From Muribaculaceae bacterium (GTDB lineage: Bacteria; Bacteroidota; Bacteroidia; Bacteroidales; Muribaculaceae), in the NCBI GenBank assembly GCA_017621225.1, contig JAGATN010000005.1, positions 1-64,000 of the forward strand: DNA of 64,000 bases. Direction: 5' to 3'. Positions 51,534-60,475 of the stretch are shown here, one piece after another. Position 1 is the first letter of the stretch, and every line of letters starts with the position of its first letter. The notes under the pieces were generated by a model. The model did no database searches, was not told where the DNA came from, and was given only the letters and a program-made list of their open reading frames with translations. The position numbers and the translations under genes were made by a program.

Positions 51534-53201
51534 ATGTTAAAAGAGAATCTACTTCAAATATATGCCGAAAATTTCAAGGATAGTTGGAATTTGCCGGCGC
51601 TAACCGACTACGTGGGAGGAAACACCCTTACATACGGCGACATGGCCAACAGGATAGCCCGTACTCATCTGCTTTTCAAAAACTGCGGCGTAAAGCAAGG
51701 CGACAAGATTGCGCTGCTTGGCAAAAACGCCATTTCATGGGTGGTGACATATATGTCGACGCTTACCTACGGAGCCGTGGTAGTTCCGATATTGCAGGAC
51801 TTCAATCCCCAGGATGCGCAGCACATCATAAATCATTCCGACTCCGTGATGCTGTTTGTAACCGAAAACATCTGGGAAAATCTCGAATTCGAAAAAATGC
51901 CCCGCATCAGAGTGGCATTGTCGCTCGATGAGCCGAAAGTTCTCGCCGAGCATCCGTCAAACTCCGGACGCGCATTAAAGGCCATAAGCAGGCTCAACGA
52001 ATCGTTCCGAAAATTATACCCCGAAGGCTTCACGGCCTCCGACATATCATATCCGCTGCTGCCGCCCGACAGCACCGCCGAAATCAACTACACCTCCGGC
52101 ACCACCGGATTTTCGAAAGGCGTCATGCTGTCGCTCAACAATCTGTGCGGCAACGTAGTGTTCGGCATAAATTCAAAGCTCCACTTCCAAGGGTCGCGAT
52201 GCCTGTCGTTCCTCCCGTTGGCCCATGCTTACGGATGCGCGTTCGACATGCTTGTGCCGCTTGCCGTAGGCACGCACGTAACGCTGTTCGGCAAGCTGCC
52301 GTCGCCCAAGCTGCTCCTGAAGGCCCTCGACGAGGTAAAGCCCAACCTCATAATCTGCGTGCCGCTGATTCTCGAAAAGATATATCGCAACAAGATACTG
52401 CCCGTCATACAAAAGCCCTCAATAAAGCGAATGATGGCTTTGCCAATACTTAAAAACAGGGTTTACGCAAAGATACGCAAGTCACTCATCGATGCCTTTG
52501 GCGGCAACTTCGAAGAAGTGATAGTGGGCGGAGCGGCGCTCAACCATGAAGTAGAGGAATTTCTACACCGAATAAAATTCCCGTTTACGGTAGGCTACGG
52601 AATGACCGAATGCGGGCCGCTGATAAGCTACACCCCGTGGCGCAACTTCATAGTAGGCTCGTCGGGGCGCACCCTGCCTGGCATAATGTTCTCAAAGATA
52701 TTGAGCGACAACGAAGCCACGATTCCGGGCGAAATATGCGTAAAGGGCGAAAACGTGATGAAAGGATATTACAAGAATCCCGAAGCAACCAACGCCGTAA
52801 TCGACCAGGACGGATGGCTGCACACCGGCGACATGGGCACCATAAGCGATCATGGAACGATATTCATCAAAGGCCGATACAAAACGATGATATTATCGTC
52901 AAACGGACAAAACATATATCCCGAAGAAATAGAGGCGAAGCTCAACAACATGCCCTTCGTGGCCGAAAGCCTCGTGGTTGAGCGCGGGCACAAGCTGGTG
53001 GCCCTCGTATATCCCGACTACGAAGCCATGGACCGCAGCAAAGTGACCATAAGCATGCTGCCAACCGTCATGGAGCAAGTGACCAAAGACCTCAACAAGC
53101 TCGTGGCGCCATACGAGCGCATCGACCACATACAGTTGCGCGCCAACGAGTTTGAAAAAACGCCCAAACGCTCAATAAAGCGTTACCTCTACAACGGCTA
53201 A
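51534..53201 (+). CDS. AMP-binding acyl-CoA/long-chain fatty acid ligase
   Basis: A 555-residue adenylate-forming enzyme. AMP-binding core motif INYTSGTTGFSKGVMLS, the GYGMTECGP motif, GWLHTGDMG and the hinge-region GRYKTMILSSNGQNIYPEEIE are all intact. The C-terminal catalytic lysine is in KTPKRSIKRYLYNG. It activates a fatty acid with ATP and CoA (or another acceptor) for lipid metabolism. The chain length is not predictable. Flanked by a terminator on each side, so transcribed alone. Confidence 0.92.
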   Translation: MLKENLLQIYAENFKDSWNLPALTDYVGGNTLTYGDMANRIARTHLLFKNCGVKQGDKIALLGKNAISWVVTYMSTLTYGAVVVPILQDFNPQDAQHIINHSDSVMLFVTENIWENLEFEKMPRIRVALSLDEPKVLAEHPSNSGRALKAISRLNESFRKLYPEGFTASDISYPLLPPDSTAEINYTSGTTGFSKGVMLSLNNLCGNVVFGINSKLHFQGSRCLSFLPLAHAYGCAFDMLVPLAVGTHVTLFGKLPSPKLLLKALDEVKPNLIICVPLILEKIYRNKILPVIQKPSIKRMMALPILKNRVYAKIRKSLIDAFGGNFEEVIVGGAALNHEVEEFLHRIKFPFTVGYGMTECGPLISYTPWRNFIVGSSGRTLPGIMFSKILSDNEATIPGEICVKGENVMKGYYKNPEATNAVIDQDGWLHTGDMGTISDHGTIFIKGRYKTMILSSNGQNIYPEEIEAKLNNMPFVAESLVVERGHKLVALVYPDYEAMDRSKVTISMLPTVMEQVTKDLNKLVAPYERIDHIQLRANEFEKTPKRSIKRYLYNG

Positions 53202-53221
53202 GTCCTGACTAAGGAATAAGA

Positions 53222-53260
53222 CACGGGCCTTATGAAACAAACAATTTCATAAGGCCCGTG
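53222..53260. terminator. Bidirectional terminator between acyl-CoA ligase and tpx
   Basis: A perfect 16-bp stem, CACGGGCCTTATGAAA (53222-53237) with its complement (53245-53260), in the gap between convergent genes. Confidence 0.85.
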
Positions 53261-53311
53261 CTAATGAAAAAAATTCTAACAAAGAGAAGTCCTAATTATA
53301 AACAAAAAAAT

Positions 53312-53821
53312 TTAAATGCGTTTTTCGAGAACCCTGAGTGCCGCTTCATAATCGGGTTCGTTGGTTATCTCCTCAACGAGTTCGCGATATGCCACCTTGC
53401 GATCCTTATCGATTATTATGACCGCGCGGGCCAATAATCCGGCAAGAATGCCGTCGCATATCTGCACTCCGAATTTCTGCGCAAACAAAGGCGATCTGAA
53501 TGCCGACGCAAACACCACGTCGTTTATACCCTCAAGCGTACAGAAACGGTTCATGGCAAACGGCAAGTCCATCGACACGCATATCACCACCGTATCTTCG
53601 AGCTTCGAAGCTTCCTCGTTGAAACGACGCACGCTTCTGGCACATATCTCAGTGTCGAGGCTCGGAAATATGTTCAATACCACCGTCTTGTTTCTGAAAT
53701 CGTTACATTGCACCTGAGCCAAGTCCTTGCCTGCAAGATGAAAGCATGGAGCCGAATCGCCTACCGATGGCATCGTGCCATATACATGACACGGCTTACC
53801 TTTGAAATAAATAGTTTCCAT
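53312..53821 (-). CDS. tpx: Thiol peroxidase
   Basis: A 169-residue atypical 2-Cys peroxiredoxin. The start at 53821 (METIYFKGKPCHVYGTMP) fits the usual Tpx N-terminus. Peroxidatic C60 is in IFPSLDTEICARSVRRFNEEA and resolving C94 in NRFCTLEGI, both at the standard positions. It reduces lipid or hydrogen peroxides with thioredoxin. It lies 28 bp downstream of the thioredoxin-fold exported protein, so it is probably in the same transcript. Confidence 0.93.
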   Translation of the reverse strand: METIYFKGKPCHVYGTMPSVGDSAPCFHLAGKDLAQVQCNDFRNKTVVLNIFPSLDTEICARSVRRFNEEASKLEDTVVICVSMDLPFAMNRFCTLEGINDVVFASAFRSPLFAQKFGVQICDGILAGLLARAVIIIDKDRKVAYRELVEEITNEPDYEAALRVLEKRI

Positions 53822-53849
53822 ATGCTGATACTTTATTTTACAATTCACA

Positions 53850-55058
53850 TTACGGCTTTATGAGAGCCATTTTCTGTATAACAACTGATTGCAGATTATT
53901 GTTGTATCCAAGCTCAACATCGCGCACCATTCCTTTCGTATCGGCCAATATTACCACCGGAAGCGCAGTAGCTCCGCAATCGCGCGCCAATCCTCGGGCA
54001 TTCATAAGCATATGCTCCCCTTTTCGCGGCGACGGCATAAGCTCCTCTATCTGGTCGGCATTGGTGGTAGCAAAGGCCCATATCACATCAGCCTCAAACG
54101 GAAGGCTGTCGACAGCCCCGCGCAATGCCTTTATCAGCTCGGCATTGAAACCCACGCCCGGCTCTATGATGGCTATCAGCGTAGGCACGGCAAACGCATC
54201 GCCGGTGCGACGCGAGTAGCGTTCGCCAATAACCGTTGGCATCGAGAATCCCGGCAGCTTGGTGCCCGACAGATTTTCAATGCGGAAATTATTTTCTCTG
54301 AAATTTTCAAACACTTGGGGATATAACGAAATCAAAGCTTCTTCCGACAATGGAGCGCAATCTTTCGAAAACCGCGTGCCGTCATACGACACCGATACCG
54401 ACTGTTCGCTAACCGATCCGGGATTGTTTTCAAACTGAATGCGCAGAGGCATCATGGTGGTCGGATCAAACACATATTCGCTCTCCATCGTGATCTCGCC
54501 GTTTATCGCCATGTCAACGTCGAGCACCATTCGGCGCTCGCCCGAAATCAACGTGTCGGGGTGGAACGTTACGCTATAACGGTCGTCGTTTATCATTCGC
54601 TCCAGATCCTCGCCTATCACTTGCGGAAGCAGATTGGCAAACTGAGCGTTTCGCTGCACGCCGTCGCCCTTCAGGCCGCTAAGACGTTTGGGCATGAACG
54701 GTATTGAATCCCATTCCATATGGTACTCCTGAAGTCGTTCGCCGCTATAACGGTAGTGATGTCCGTCGTAATAAGCCGAAAATCCGGTAACGGGCTCCTC
54801 CCTGCCGGTCAGATCCCAACGTATCAGATAGTCACATCCGAGCAGCCGATCGTTATCAACGGCCGTCGACCATAACTTCACGTCATATACCACGTCTTCC
54901 GACAACTGAGGCATCGAAACCGTAAACTTGACGTCCGATTCATAACATTTGGCATTTTTAAGGACCGATAATATATCAGCCGTCCCATGAGCTTGAGAGC
55001 CCATGGGACATATGGCCGCTAACACCATTAACAATATTAATTTCCCTTTCATAAACAA
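53850..55058 (-). CDS. Exported protein with LolA-like N-domain and thioredoxin-like C-domain lacking CxxC
   Basis: A 402-residue protein with a signal peptide at about 1-24; ATG at 55052 is an alternative start. The N-terminal half (ILSVLKNAKCYESDVKFTVSMPQL.., YDGHHYRYSGERLQEYHMEWD.., TMESEYVFDPTTMMPLRIQFE) has a LolA/DUF-type beta layout. The C-terminal half after LPGFSMPTVIG resembles TlpA-like thioredoxin folds (VPTLIAIIEPGVGFNAELIKAL.., ATALPVVILADTKGMVRDVELGYN). The redox CxxC is absent, replaced by EPGVGF, so it cannot be a classic disulfide reductase. It has a strong promoter and is followed by tpx. Confidence 0.65.
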   Translation of the reverse strand: MFMKGKLILLMVLAAICPMGSQAHGTADILSVLKNAKCYESDVKFTVSMPQLSEDVVYDVKLWSTAVDNDRLLGCDYLIRWDLTGREEPVTGFSAYYDGHHYRYSGERLQEYHMEWDSIPFMPKRLSGLKGDGVQRNAQFANLLPQVIGEDLERMINDDRYSVTFHPDTLISGERRMVLDVDMAINGEITMESEYVFDPTTMMPLRIQFENNPGSVSEQSVSVSYDGTRFSKDCAPLSEEALISLYPQVFENFRENNFRIENLSGTKLPGFSMPTVIGERYSRRTGDAFAVPTLIAIIEPGVGFNAELIKALRGAVDSLPFEADVIWAFATTNADQIEELMPSPRKGEHMLMNARGLARDCGATALPVVILADTKGMVRDVELGYNNNLQSVVIQKMALIKP

Positions 55059-55088
55059 TAGTTGACGTTTTGTATTATTATAACATTA

Positions 55089-55119
55089 CAAATGTAAAAA
55101 GTGTTTGCACACGTTCAAA
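55089..55119 (-). promoter_or_regulatory. Promoter of the thioredoxin-fold protein/tpx operon
   Basis: On the minus strand TTTG (55119-55116) and TACATTTG (55096-55089) are spaced 19 bp. Predicted leader about 25-30 nt. Confidence 0.75.
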
Positions 55120-55178
55120 AAAAATTGTAGCATAATCACGATTACTTTCCAACCCTATTTGCAGATTATTAAAAACAA

Positions 55179-55219
55179 TTCACCCGTGCGAATCATATTG
55201 CTGAATCCACACGGGTGAA
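55179..55219 (-). terminator. Terminator of the OmpA-family gene
   Basis: TTCACCCGTG (55179-55188) pairs with CACGGGTGAA (55210-55219). On the minus strand it is followed by TTGTTTTT. Confidence 0.75.
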
Positions 55220-55249
55220 AAAGTATATATCATCTACGCAACTCGTGCG

Positions 55250-56386
55250 TCAGTCGTCGATGGTGCATATCGAAACTCTGTTCCAAGATTCTTCCTTGAA
55301 CATATGGCCTATGCCTTCGCCTTGCGCCTTGATGCGCGATGCCTTGATGCCATATTTCTTTACGAGTGCATTCTTAACCGATTCGGCTCTCGACTGCGCA
55401 AGCTTGATGTTGAATTCTTCGTTTCCGTCCTGTGAAGCATATCCCTTCACCATCACCGTAGATTCCGGATGGTTTTTCAGATAATCGGCAATCATCTCCA
55501 CGTTAGGCATCTGATCGGCAGTAATCACCGACGAGCCTATGCGGAAAAATACATATCGCACGCTCGTAAGGGTATTGGTTTCTTCCTTAACTACCTGTAC
55601 GGGCACCGGACGGTTCTGGCAGGCAAGCAACTGCTCGGCAAGGGCTGCCGACTGAGCCTCTGAAGCGGCAAGGGCGGCAGCACTCGCATCGACGGCTCCA
55701 CGCAATTCGTTCACCTGAGCATTGAGGGCATTCACCTCGGCTTGGTCGTACGGACGAACGCATTCAAAACCGTCGCCGAAGTTATAAGTCACGCCCACCA
55801 TCATATTGACGGTAGCCTTGTTGGCATTGTATCCTGCCGACGTCTGTTCGATTCCGGCATCGCTCATGTTCCATACGATGGCCGGCTTGAACGACAGGGT
55901 GATGGCTTCGGACGGATGGAAATTGAAATTCAGGCCCGCTTTCGATGCAAAGTAATTCCAATCTTTTCCGTTGGCCGAGTTTACATACGTATGCCCCCAT
56001 CCGGCACCGGCTTCGGCCTCGATGTCGAAGCATCGCTGGCCACAGTCGTATCCGCCAAACAGATTGAACAGATTGACTGCTCCATATGCGCCGAGATAGC
56101 CATTGTCGATGGCCGTAGAGCTGTGAACGTCGCCCCATGACGAGGTGTTTATGCCCCACGCTCCCTCAACGCCAAGTGCAAAAACCGGCGATATCTGTTT
56201 CTGCAAATGCAGCCCCACCATCGGACGCATCGAGCCAAAAAACGAATGATGCTTCAATGGCGTTGCCACGCCTCCGTCCACGCCTATCGACCAGTTAGAT
56301 CCAAAATTAGTAGACTTCAAAGCCTCTTGTGCCTGTGCCGAAATAATTGATCCGGCAACTGCTACCAATACTAAAAATTTTTTCAT
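55250..56386 (-). CDS. OmpA-family major outer membrane protein
   Basis: A 378-residue protein with a signal peptide at 1-19. An 8-strand-type barrel spans about 30-205 (WSIGVDGGVATPLKHHSFFGSMRPMVGLHL.. to MMVGVTYNFGDGFECVRPYDQ). An Ala-rich coiled linker (NALNAQVNELRGAVDASAAALAASEAQSAALAEQL) follows. The C-terminal OmpA domain has VRYVFFRIGSSVITADQMPNVEMIADYLKNHPESTVMVKGYAS and NIKLAQSRAESVKNALV. It anchors the outer membrane to peptidoglycan and is typically very abundant. Similar proteins are prominent surface antigens of Bacteroidales. Confidence 0.9.
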   Translation of the reverse strand: MKKFLVLVAVAGSIISAQAQEALKSTNFGSNWSIGVDGGVATPLKHHSFFGSMRPMVGLHLQKQISPVFALGVEGAWGINTSSWGDVHSSTAIDNGYLGAYGAVNLFNLFGGYDCGQRCFDIEAEAGAGWGHTYVNSANGKDWNYFASKAGLNFNFHPSEAITLSFKPAIVWNMSDAGIEQTSAGYNANKATVNMMVGVTYNFGDGFECVRPYDQAEVNALNAQVNELRGAVDASAAALAASEAQSAALAEQLLACQNRPVPVQVVKEETNTLTSVRYVFFRIGSSVITADQMPNVEMIADYLKNHPESTVMVKGYASQDGNEEFNIKLAQSRAESVKNALVKKYGIKASRIKAQGEGIGHMFKEESWNRVSICTIDD

Positions 56387-56588
56387 TTTTCAATTATTTT
56401 GTTGAAACATTCAAGCTTGCGCATATCGGTTATTGACGCATAGCCCTTAATTTTTCTCTTGACCGCAACGTGTACGTATCTTGTTCCGGTCACACTCTCT
56501 AACGCCCCTTCCGTCATGTTGGTTGACGCTGCCGCTCCATTATTACATTTTTTTCAGAATACTCCCTATCCATTTATCGGCTATTTAC

Positions 56589-56596
56589 TAATTTTG
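56589..56596 (+). promoter_or_regulatory. Promoter -7 box of the TonB-receptor gene
   Basis: TAATTTTG, 15 bp before the ATG at 56611, so the leader would be very short. Confidence 0.5.
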
Positions 56597-56610
56597 CATT
56601 TCATTAGCAT

Positions 56611-58647
56611 ATGAAACATTTAATACGAAACATACTGATTTGTGCATTTTGTGGCTGCAATGCCCACATATCGGCACAAAACGTCGACCCCGACTCAACC
56701 ATAACCGATTCAGTAACGCTCGACGGCGTTGAAGTAGTTTCCCGACCGTCAGGAACAAAAAAACTTCGTGGAATAGCCGGCAATGCCGAAATAATAACTT
56801 CGGGCGAACTGTTACGCGCCGCATGCTGCAACCTTGGCGAAAGCTTCACCACCAACCCGTCGGTAGATGTGAGCTACAACGACGCGGCAACCGGAGCAAG
56901 GCAGATAAAGCTGCTCGGACTGTCGGGCACCTACGTGCAGATGCTTACGGAAAACATCCCTAATTTCAGAGGCTCGGCAATGCCCTATGGATTGGGGTAT
57001 CTGGCCGGCCCGTGGATTCAATCGATACAGGTGTCGAAAGGTGCAAGCTCGGTCAAAAACGGCTACGAATCGATCACCGGACAGATCAACGTGGAGATGA
57101 AGAAGCCGCAGGCCGATCAAGAGGTGGCGGCAAACGCGTATGCCGACTTTAAAGGCAAGGTGGAACTTAATGCCAACGCCAACGTGCTCATCAACAAACG
57201 GCTGTCGACGGTCCTGCTGCTACATGGCGAAAATGCGTTCAAAGCGCATGACGAAAATGGCGACTCGTTTCTCGACATGCCGCGCGTCAGGCAAGTGGCG
57301 GCAATGAATCGCTGGGCCTGGATGGGCAATAATTATGTGTTTCAGGCCGGCATAAAATACATTGACGAGAACCGCCGGAGCGGCCAGTCGGAACACCATA
57401 TGCAAAATGCCGGGATGGAGCCTTACAAAATAACTATCGACACAAAGCGATGGGAAGCATTTACCAAAAACGCCTTCATATTCGACAAGGAGAACGACGG
57501 CAACATTGCGCTGATATTGTCGGGATCGCACAATAAGCAGAATGCCGCTTACGGCCACAAGCTGTATGCGGTTGACCAGGCCAACATATATTCGTCGCTC
57601 ATGTTCGAGCGCAAATGGAATTCGACGCACGGATTGTCGACGGGTCTCAGCTTCAATTACGATCATTACGACCAGTCGCTGCGGCTGACGCACGACGTGG
57701 ACGCAACGCCCGACAAATCGAAAGAGATAGAAAGCGTAGGCGGAGCTTATGCACAATACACGTTCGACTACGACCGCAAGCTGCTTGCCATGTGCGGCAT
57801 ACGCTACGATTACAGCTCACTGTTCGGATCGATGGTTACGCCACGCGTACACATAAGGTGGAACGTGGTCAACGCTCTTTCGCTGCACGCATCGTCGGGC
57901 CGAGGCTACCGCACGCCGCACGTCATGGCCGAGAACAATTATCTGCTGGCCTCATCGCGCAAAATAATAATAGACGACAACATACGTCAAGAGGATGCAT
58001 GGAACACAGGCATCGGAGCCTCGTCGACTTTCTATCCGGCCAACAGACCGCTGACCTTGAGCGCCGAATATTATTACACCGATTTCAGGCATCAGATGCT
58101 CACTGACATCGACTCCGATCCGCATGCCGTACATTTCAAGAATCTCGACGGAAAATCTTTCTCGCACTCGGTGCAGTTTGAACTGAACTACGAATGCTTC
58201 GACGATTTCAACTTCACCGGCGCATGCCGATACACCGACGTGAAAGCCGACTACGGAAAGGGCCTCGTAGCGAAACCGCTCACCGGCCACTGGAAAGGGC
58301 TGGCATCGGTATCATATGCCCCGATGATGGGCATATGGCAATTTGACATAACCTGCTCCATTACCGGCGGCGGACGAATGCCGGAGCCCTACACACTGCC
58401 CGACGGACAGCTGTCATGGGAAAGACGTTACAGTACGTTTGCCGGACTAAACGCTCAGATAACGCGCAACTTCCGCCACTGGAGCATATACGTAGGTGGC
58501 GAAAACTTTACGGGATATCATCAAAAACGCCCCATAATATGCGCCGACAATCCATGGACCGACAATTTTGACGCCACGATGGTATATGCGCCCATACACG
58601 GTGCAATAGTCTATGCCGGCATCAGATACACGTGGAACAGATATTAA
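56611..58647 (+). CDS. TonB-dependent outer membrane receptor
   Basis: A 678-residue protein with a signal peptide at about 1-22. After a short N-terminal region (SVTLDGVEVVSRPSGTKKL), the plug is well conserved: ITSGELLRAACCNLGESFTTNPSVDVSYNDAATGARQIKLLGLSGTYVQMLTENIPNFRG.., GPWIQSIQVSKGASSVKNGYESITGQINVEMKKP. The 22-strand barrel follows to the terminal AGIRYTWNRY with C-terminal aromatic. No carboxypeptidase-regulatory-like domain and no SusD partner, so more like the small-ligand (metal or cofactor) receptors than the glycan SusC type. A heavy-metal-binding protein is encoded 1.5 kb downstream. Metal uptake is plausible inference only. Confidence 0.9.
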   Translation: MKHLIRNILICAFCGCNAHISAQNVDPDSTITDSVTLDGVEVVSRPSGTKKLRGIAGNAEIITSGELLRAACCNLGESFTTNPSVDVSYNDAATGARQIKLLGLSGTYVQMLTENIPNFRGSAMPYGLGYLAGPWIQSIQVSKGASSVKNGYESITGQINVEMKKPQADQEVAANAYADFKGKVELNANANVLINKRLSTVLLLHGENAFKAHDENGDSFLDMPRVRQVAAMNRWAWMGNNYVFQAGIKYIDENRRSGQSEHHMQNAGMEPYKITIDTKRWEAFTKNAFIFDKENDGNIALILSGSHNKQNAAYGHKLYAVDQANIYSSLMFERKWNSTHGLSTGLSFNYDHYDQSLRLTHDVDATPDKSKEIESVGGAYAQYTFDYDRKLLAMCGIRYDYSSLFGSMVTPRVHIRWNVVNALSLHASSGRGYRTPHVMAENNYLLASSRKIIIDDNIRQEDAWNTGIGASSTFYPANRPLTLSAEYYYTDFRHQMLTDIDSDPHAVHFKNLDGKSFSHSVQFELNYECFDDFNFTGACRYTDVKADYGKGLVAKPLTGHWKGLASVSYAPMMGIWQFDITCSITGGGRMPEPYTLPDGQLSWERRYSTFAGLNAQITRNFRHWSIYVGGENFTGYHQKRPIICADNPWTDNFDATMVYAPIHGAIVYAGIRYTWNRY

Positions 58648-58686
58648 CCGCATCATCATAGTTTAACACAAAAACGCTTCAACATA

Positions 58687-60054
58687 ATGACACTACATAA
58701 AAACATAATAAGAGCCATCATAATGGCGTCGGCTTTATCGGTTTCGGTATTCACGGCAAAAAGCGAAGAAGGCATAAAAGAAGAAGGCATAAAAGCGGTG
58801 CCGGCCTACGACTTTTTGCACTCGATAGGCGCGTGCGTGCACATACAGCACGGACAGGATGCATCGCGCATAGCACCGCTGCTTCGATACGTGGGCATAC
58901 GAAACGTTCGCGATGCCGCCGATCGAAATTACGACATGTCGGGCTTGCTGCTGCTCAACAAGGAGGCCGGCGTAAAAGTAGTGATAGGCCCGGGGAGCGG
59001 AGCACGGCACGATGACCTTGAAGCTACCATAAAAATGGCGCGTGAACTGCACGATGCCGGTGCGTTGCTTGCCATCGAAGGGCCAAACGAGCCGAACAAT
59101 TTCGGCGGCCTGACATACGAGGGAGTGGCCGGCGGACGTGAATTGTCATGGATTCCGGTGGCCAAGTTTCAACGCGACCTTTATGCCCGAGTCAAGAATG
59201 ACGCGGAGCTGAAACATTATGCCGTTTACGGAGTGAGCGAAACGGGGGCACAAACCGACAACTGCGGATTGCAGTTTCTTGAGATACCCGACGGAGCCGG
59301 AACTTTGATGCCCGACGGAACAAAATATGCCGATTTTGCCAACGTTCACAACTACATGTATCACCCAAGCTGGACAGGCGCCCCGCACGACAATCAGGTG
59401 TGGAACGCGGCCGACCCCGGACAAGCCTGCCGTGCCGACGGCCTACATGGCAACTGCGGCAAAACGTGGCTCAAAAAATTTGACGGTTACTCGGAGGCCG
59501 AATTGGCCACGCTGCCAAGAGTCACCACCGAAACAGGCTCGATAGTAGGGTCATGGGAAGGGGCGATAACCGAACACGTGCAAGGATGCAACTATCTGAA
59601 TCTGTTTCTTTCGCAATACAAGCGCGGATGGGATAAGACATTCATCTACGAATTTATCGACGACCCCGACGGAGCTTTTGGATTTTATGAGTCGGATTAT
59701 GAAACGAAGCGCAAATCGGCCGACTACATGCATAACTTCACCGCCATACTCAACGATGCGAAACCGCGAAAAAACACCGCAAAACTCAAATACTCGTATC
59801 TCGAGCCTCTGCCCGAAACGGTACACGACCTTCTGCTGCAAAAAAGCGACGGCTCTCTATGGCTTGTGATATGGGGCGAAAAAGTGAACGGAAGCGAGAC
59901 GGTAACGCTCTCGGTGCCTAAAGGCATCAAGAAAGTTTCGGTCTACGATCCGACCGTCGACACCGACCCGACTTCAACGGCAAAGCTTACCGGCGACCGC
60001 ACCGTCAAGCTTTCGATAAGCGACCATCCGATACTCATAAATTTACTAAAATAA
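58687..60054 (+). CDS. Exported clan GH-A-like glycosidase-type protein
   Basis: A 455-residue exported protein with a signal peptide at about 1-25. A TIM-barrel glycosidase pattern is visible: VRDAADRNYDMSGLLLLNKEAGVKVVIGPGS.., EGPNEPNNFGG (N-E-P motif of the acid/base in clan GH-A), FANVHNYMYHPSW, RVTTETGSIVGSW (candidate nucleophile Glu) and TFIYEFIDDPDGAFGFYESDY. A small beta domain forms the end (LWLVIWGEKVNGSETVTLSVPKGIKKVSVYDP). The family number is uncertain. A 15-bp direct duplication encodes EEGIKEEGIK right after the signal peptide. It follows the TonB receptor by 39 bp and is probably co-transcribed. Confidence 0.72.
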   Translation: MTLHKNIIRAIIMASALSVSVFTAKSEEGIKEEGIKAVPAYDFLHSIGACVHIQHGQDASRIAPLLRYVGIRNVRDAADRNYDMSGLLLLNKEAGVKVVIGPGSGARHDDLEATIKMARELHDAGALLAIEGPNEPNNFGGLTYEGVAGGRELSWIPVAKFQRDLYARVKNDAELKHYAVYGVSETGAQTDNCGLQFLEIPDGAGTLMPDGTKYADFANVHNYMYHPSWTGAPHDNQVWNAADPGQACRADGLHGNCGKTWLKKFDGYSEAELATLPRVTTETGSIVGSWEGAITEHVQGCNYLNLFLSQYKRGWDKTFIYEFIDDPDGAFGFYESDYETKRKSADYMHNFTAILNDAKPRKNTAKLKYSYLEPLPETVHDLLLQKSDGSLWLVIWGEKVNGSETVTLSVPKGIKKVSVYDPTVDTDPTSTAKLTGDRTVKLSISDHPILINLLK

Positions 60055-60079
60055 CACGCCGGCGTGTCCATATTTTATG

Positions 60080-60087
60080 TAATTTTG
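60080..60087 (+). promoter_or_regulatory. Promoter -7 box of the heavy-metal-binding protein gene
   Basis: TAATTTTG, 17 bp before the ATG at 60104. No -33 box was recognised. Confidence 0.5.
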
Positions 60088-60103
60088 TCGTTAAACCATA
60101 TTT

Positions 60104-60475
60104 ATGTATGAAAATATGAGAAGATTAGTTTCAATGGCGGCTTTTGCCGTAATAGCTCTGGGCGCATTGGCGGGAAAACCCGTAAAGGCATTCTTTACCG
60201 TAACGCCAAAAATGTCATGTGCCAATTGCGAAGCCAAGATAAAGAAAAATCTACGTTACGAAAAGGGCATAAAGTCAATCGTTACGTCGCTCGACGATCA
60301 GATTGTGACCATAACGTACGATGACGAAAAGACCAATCCGCAAAACATAATCAAAGGGTTCAAAAAGATTGGCTATACTGCCGTAATTGCCGACGAAAAA
60401 GCTGCCGCCGATTGTAAAAAATCGAAAAAATCAGACTGCAAGGGCAAGCAATGTCCCGACACGAAGAAAAAGTGA
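60104..60475 (+). CDS. Exported heavy-metal-associated (HMA) domain protein
   Basis: A 123-residue protein; a second ATG at 60116 gives an equally good start because the -7 box leaves very little leader. Signal peptide to about residue 24 (VSMAAFAVIALGALAG), then one HMA domain (FFTVTPKMSCANCEAKIKKNLRYEKGIKSIVTSLDDQIVTITYDDEK) with metal ligands C39 and C42. The C-terminus is Lys-rich with further cysteines (ADCKKSKKSDCKGKQC), which could be additional ligands. A periplasmic copper-type chaperone or sequestration protein is likely. It overlaps the next gene by 25 bp in another frame. Confidence 0.85.
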   Translation: MYENMRRLVSMAAFAVIALGALAGKPVKAFFTVTPKMSCANCEAKIKKNLRYEKGIKSIVTSLDDQIVTITYDDEKTNPQNIIKGFKKIGYTAVIADEKAAADCKKSKKSDCKGKQCPDTKKK

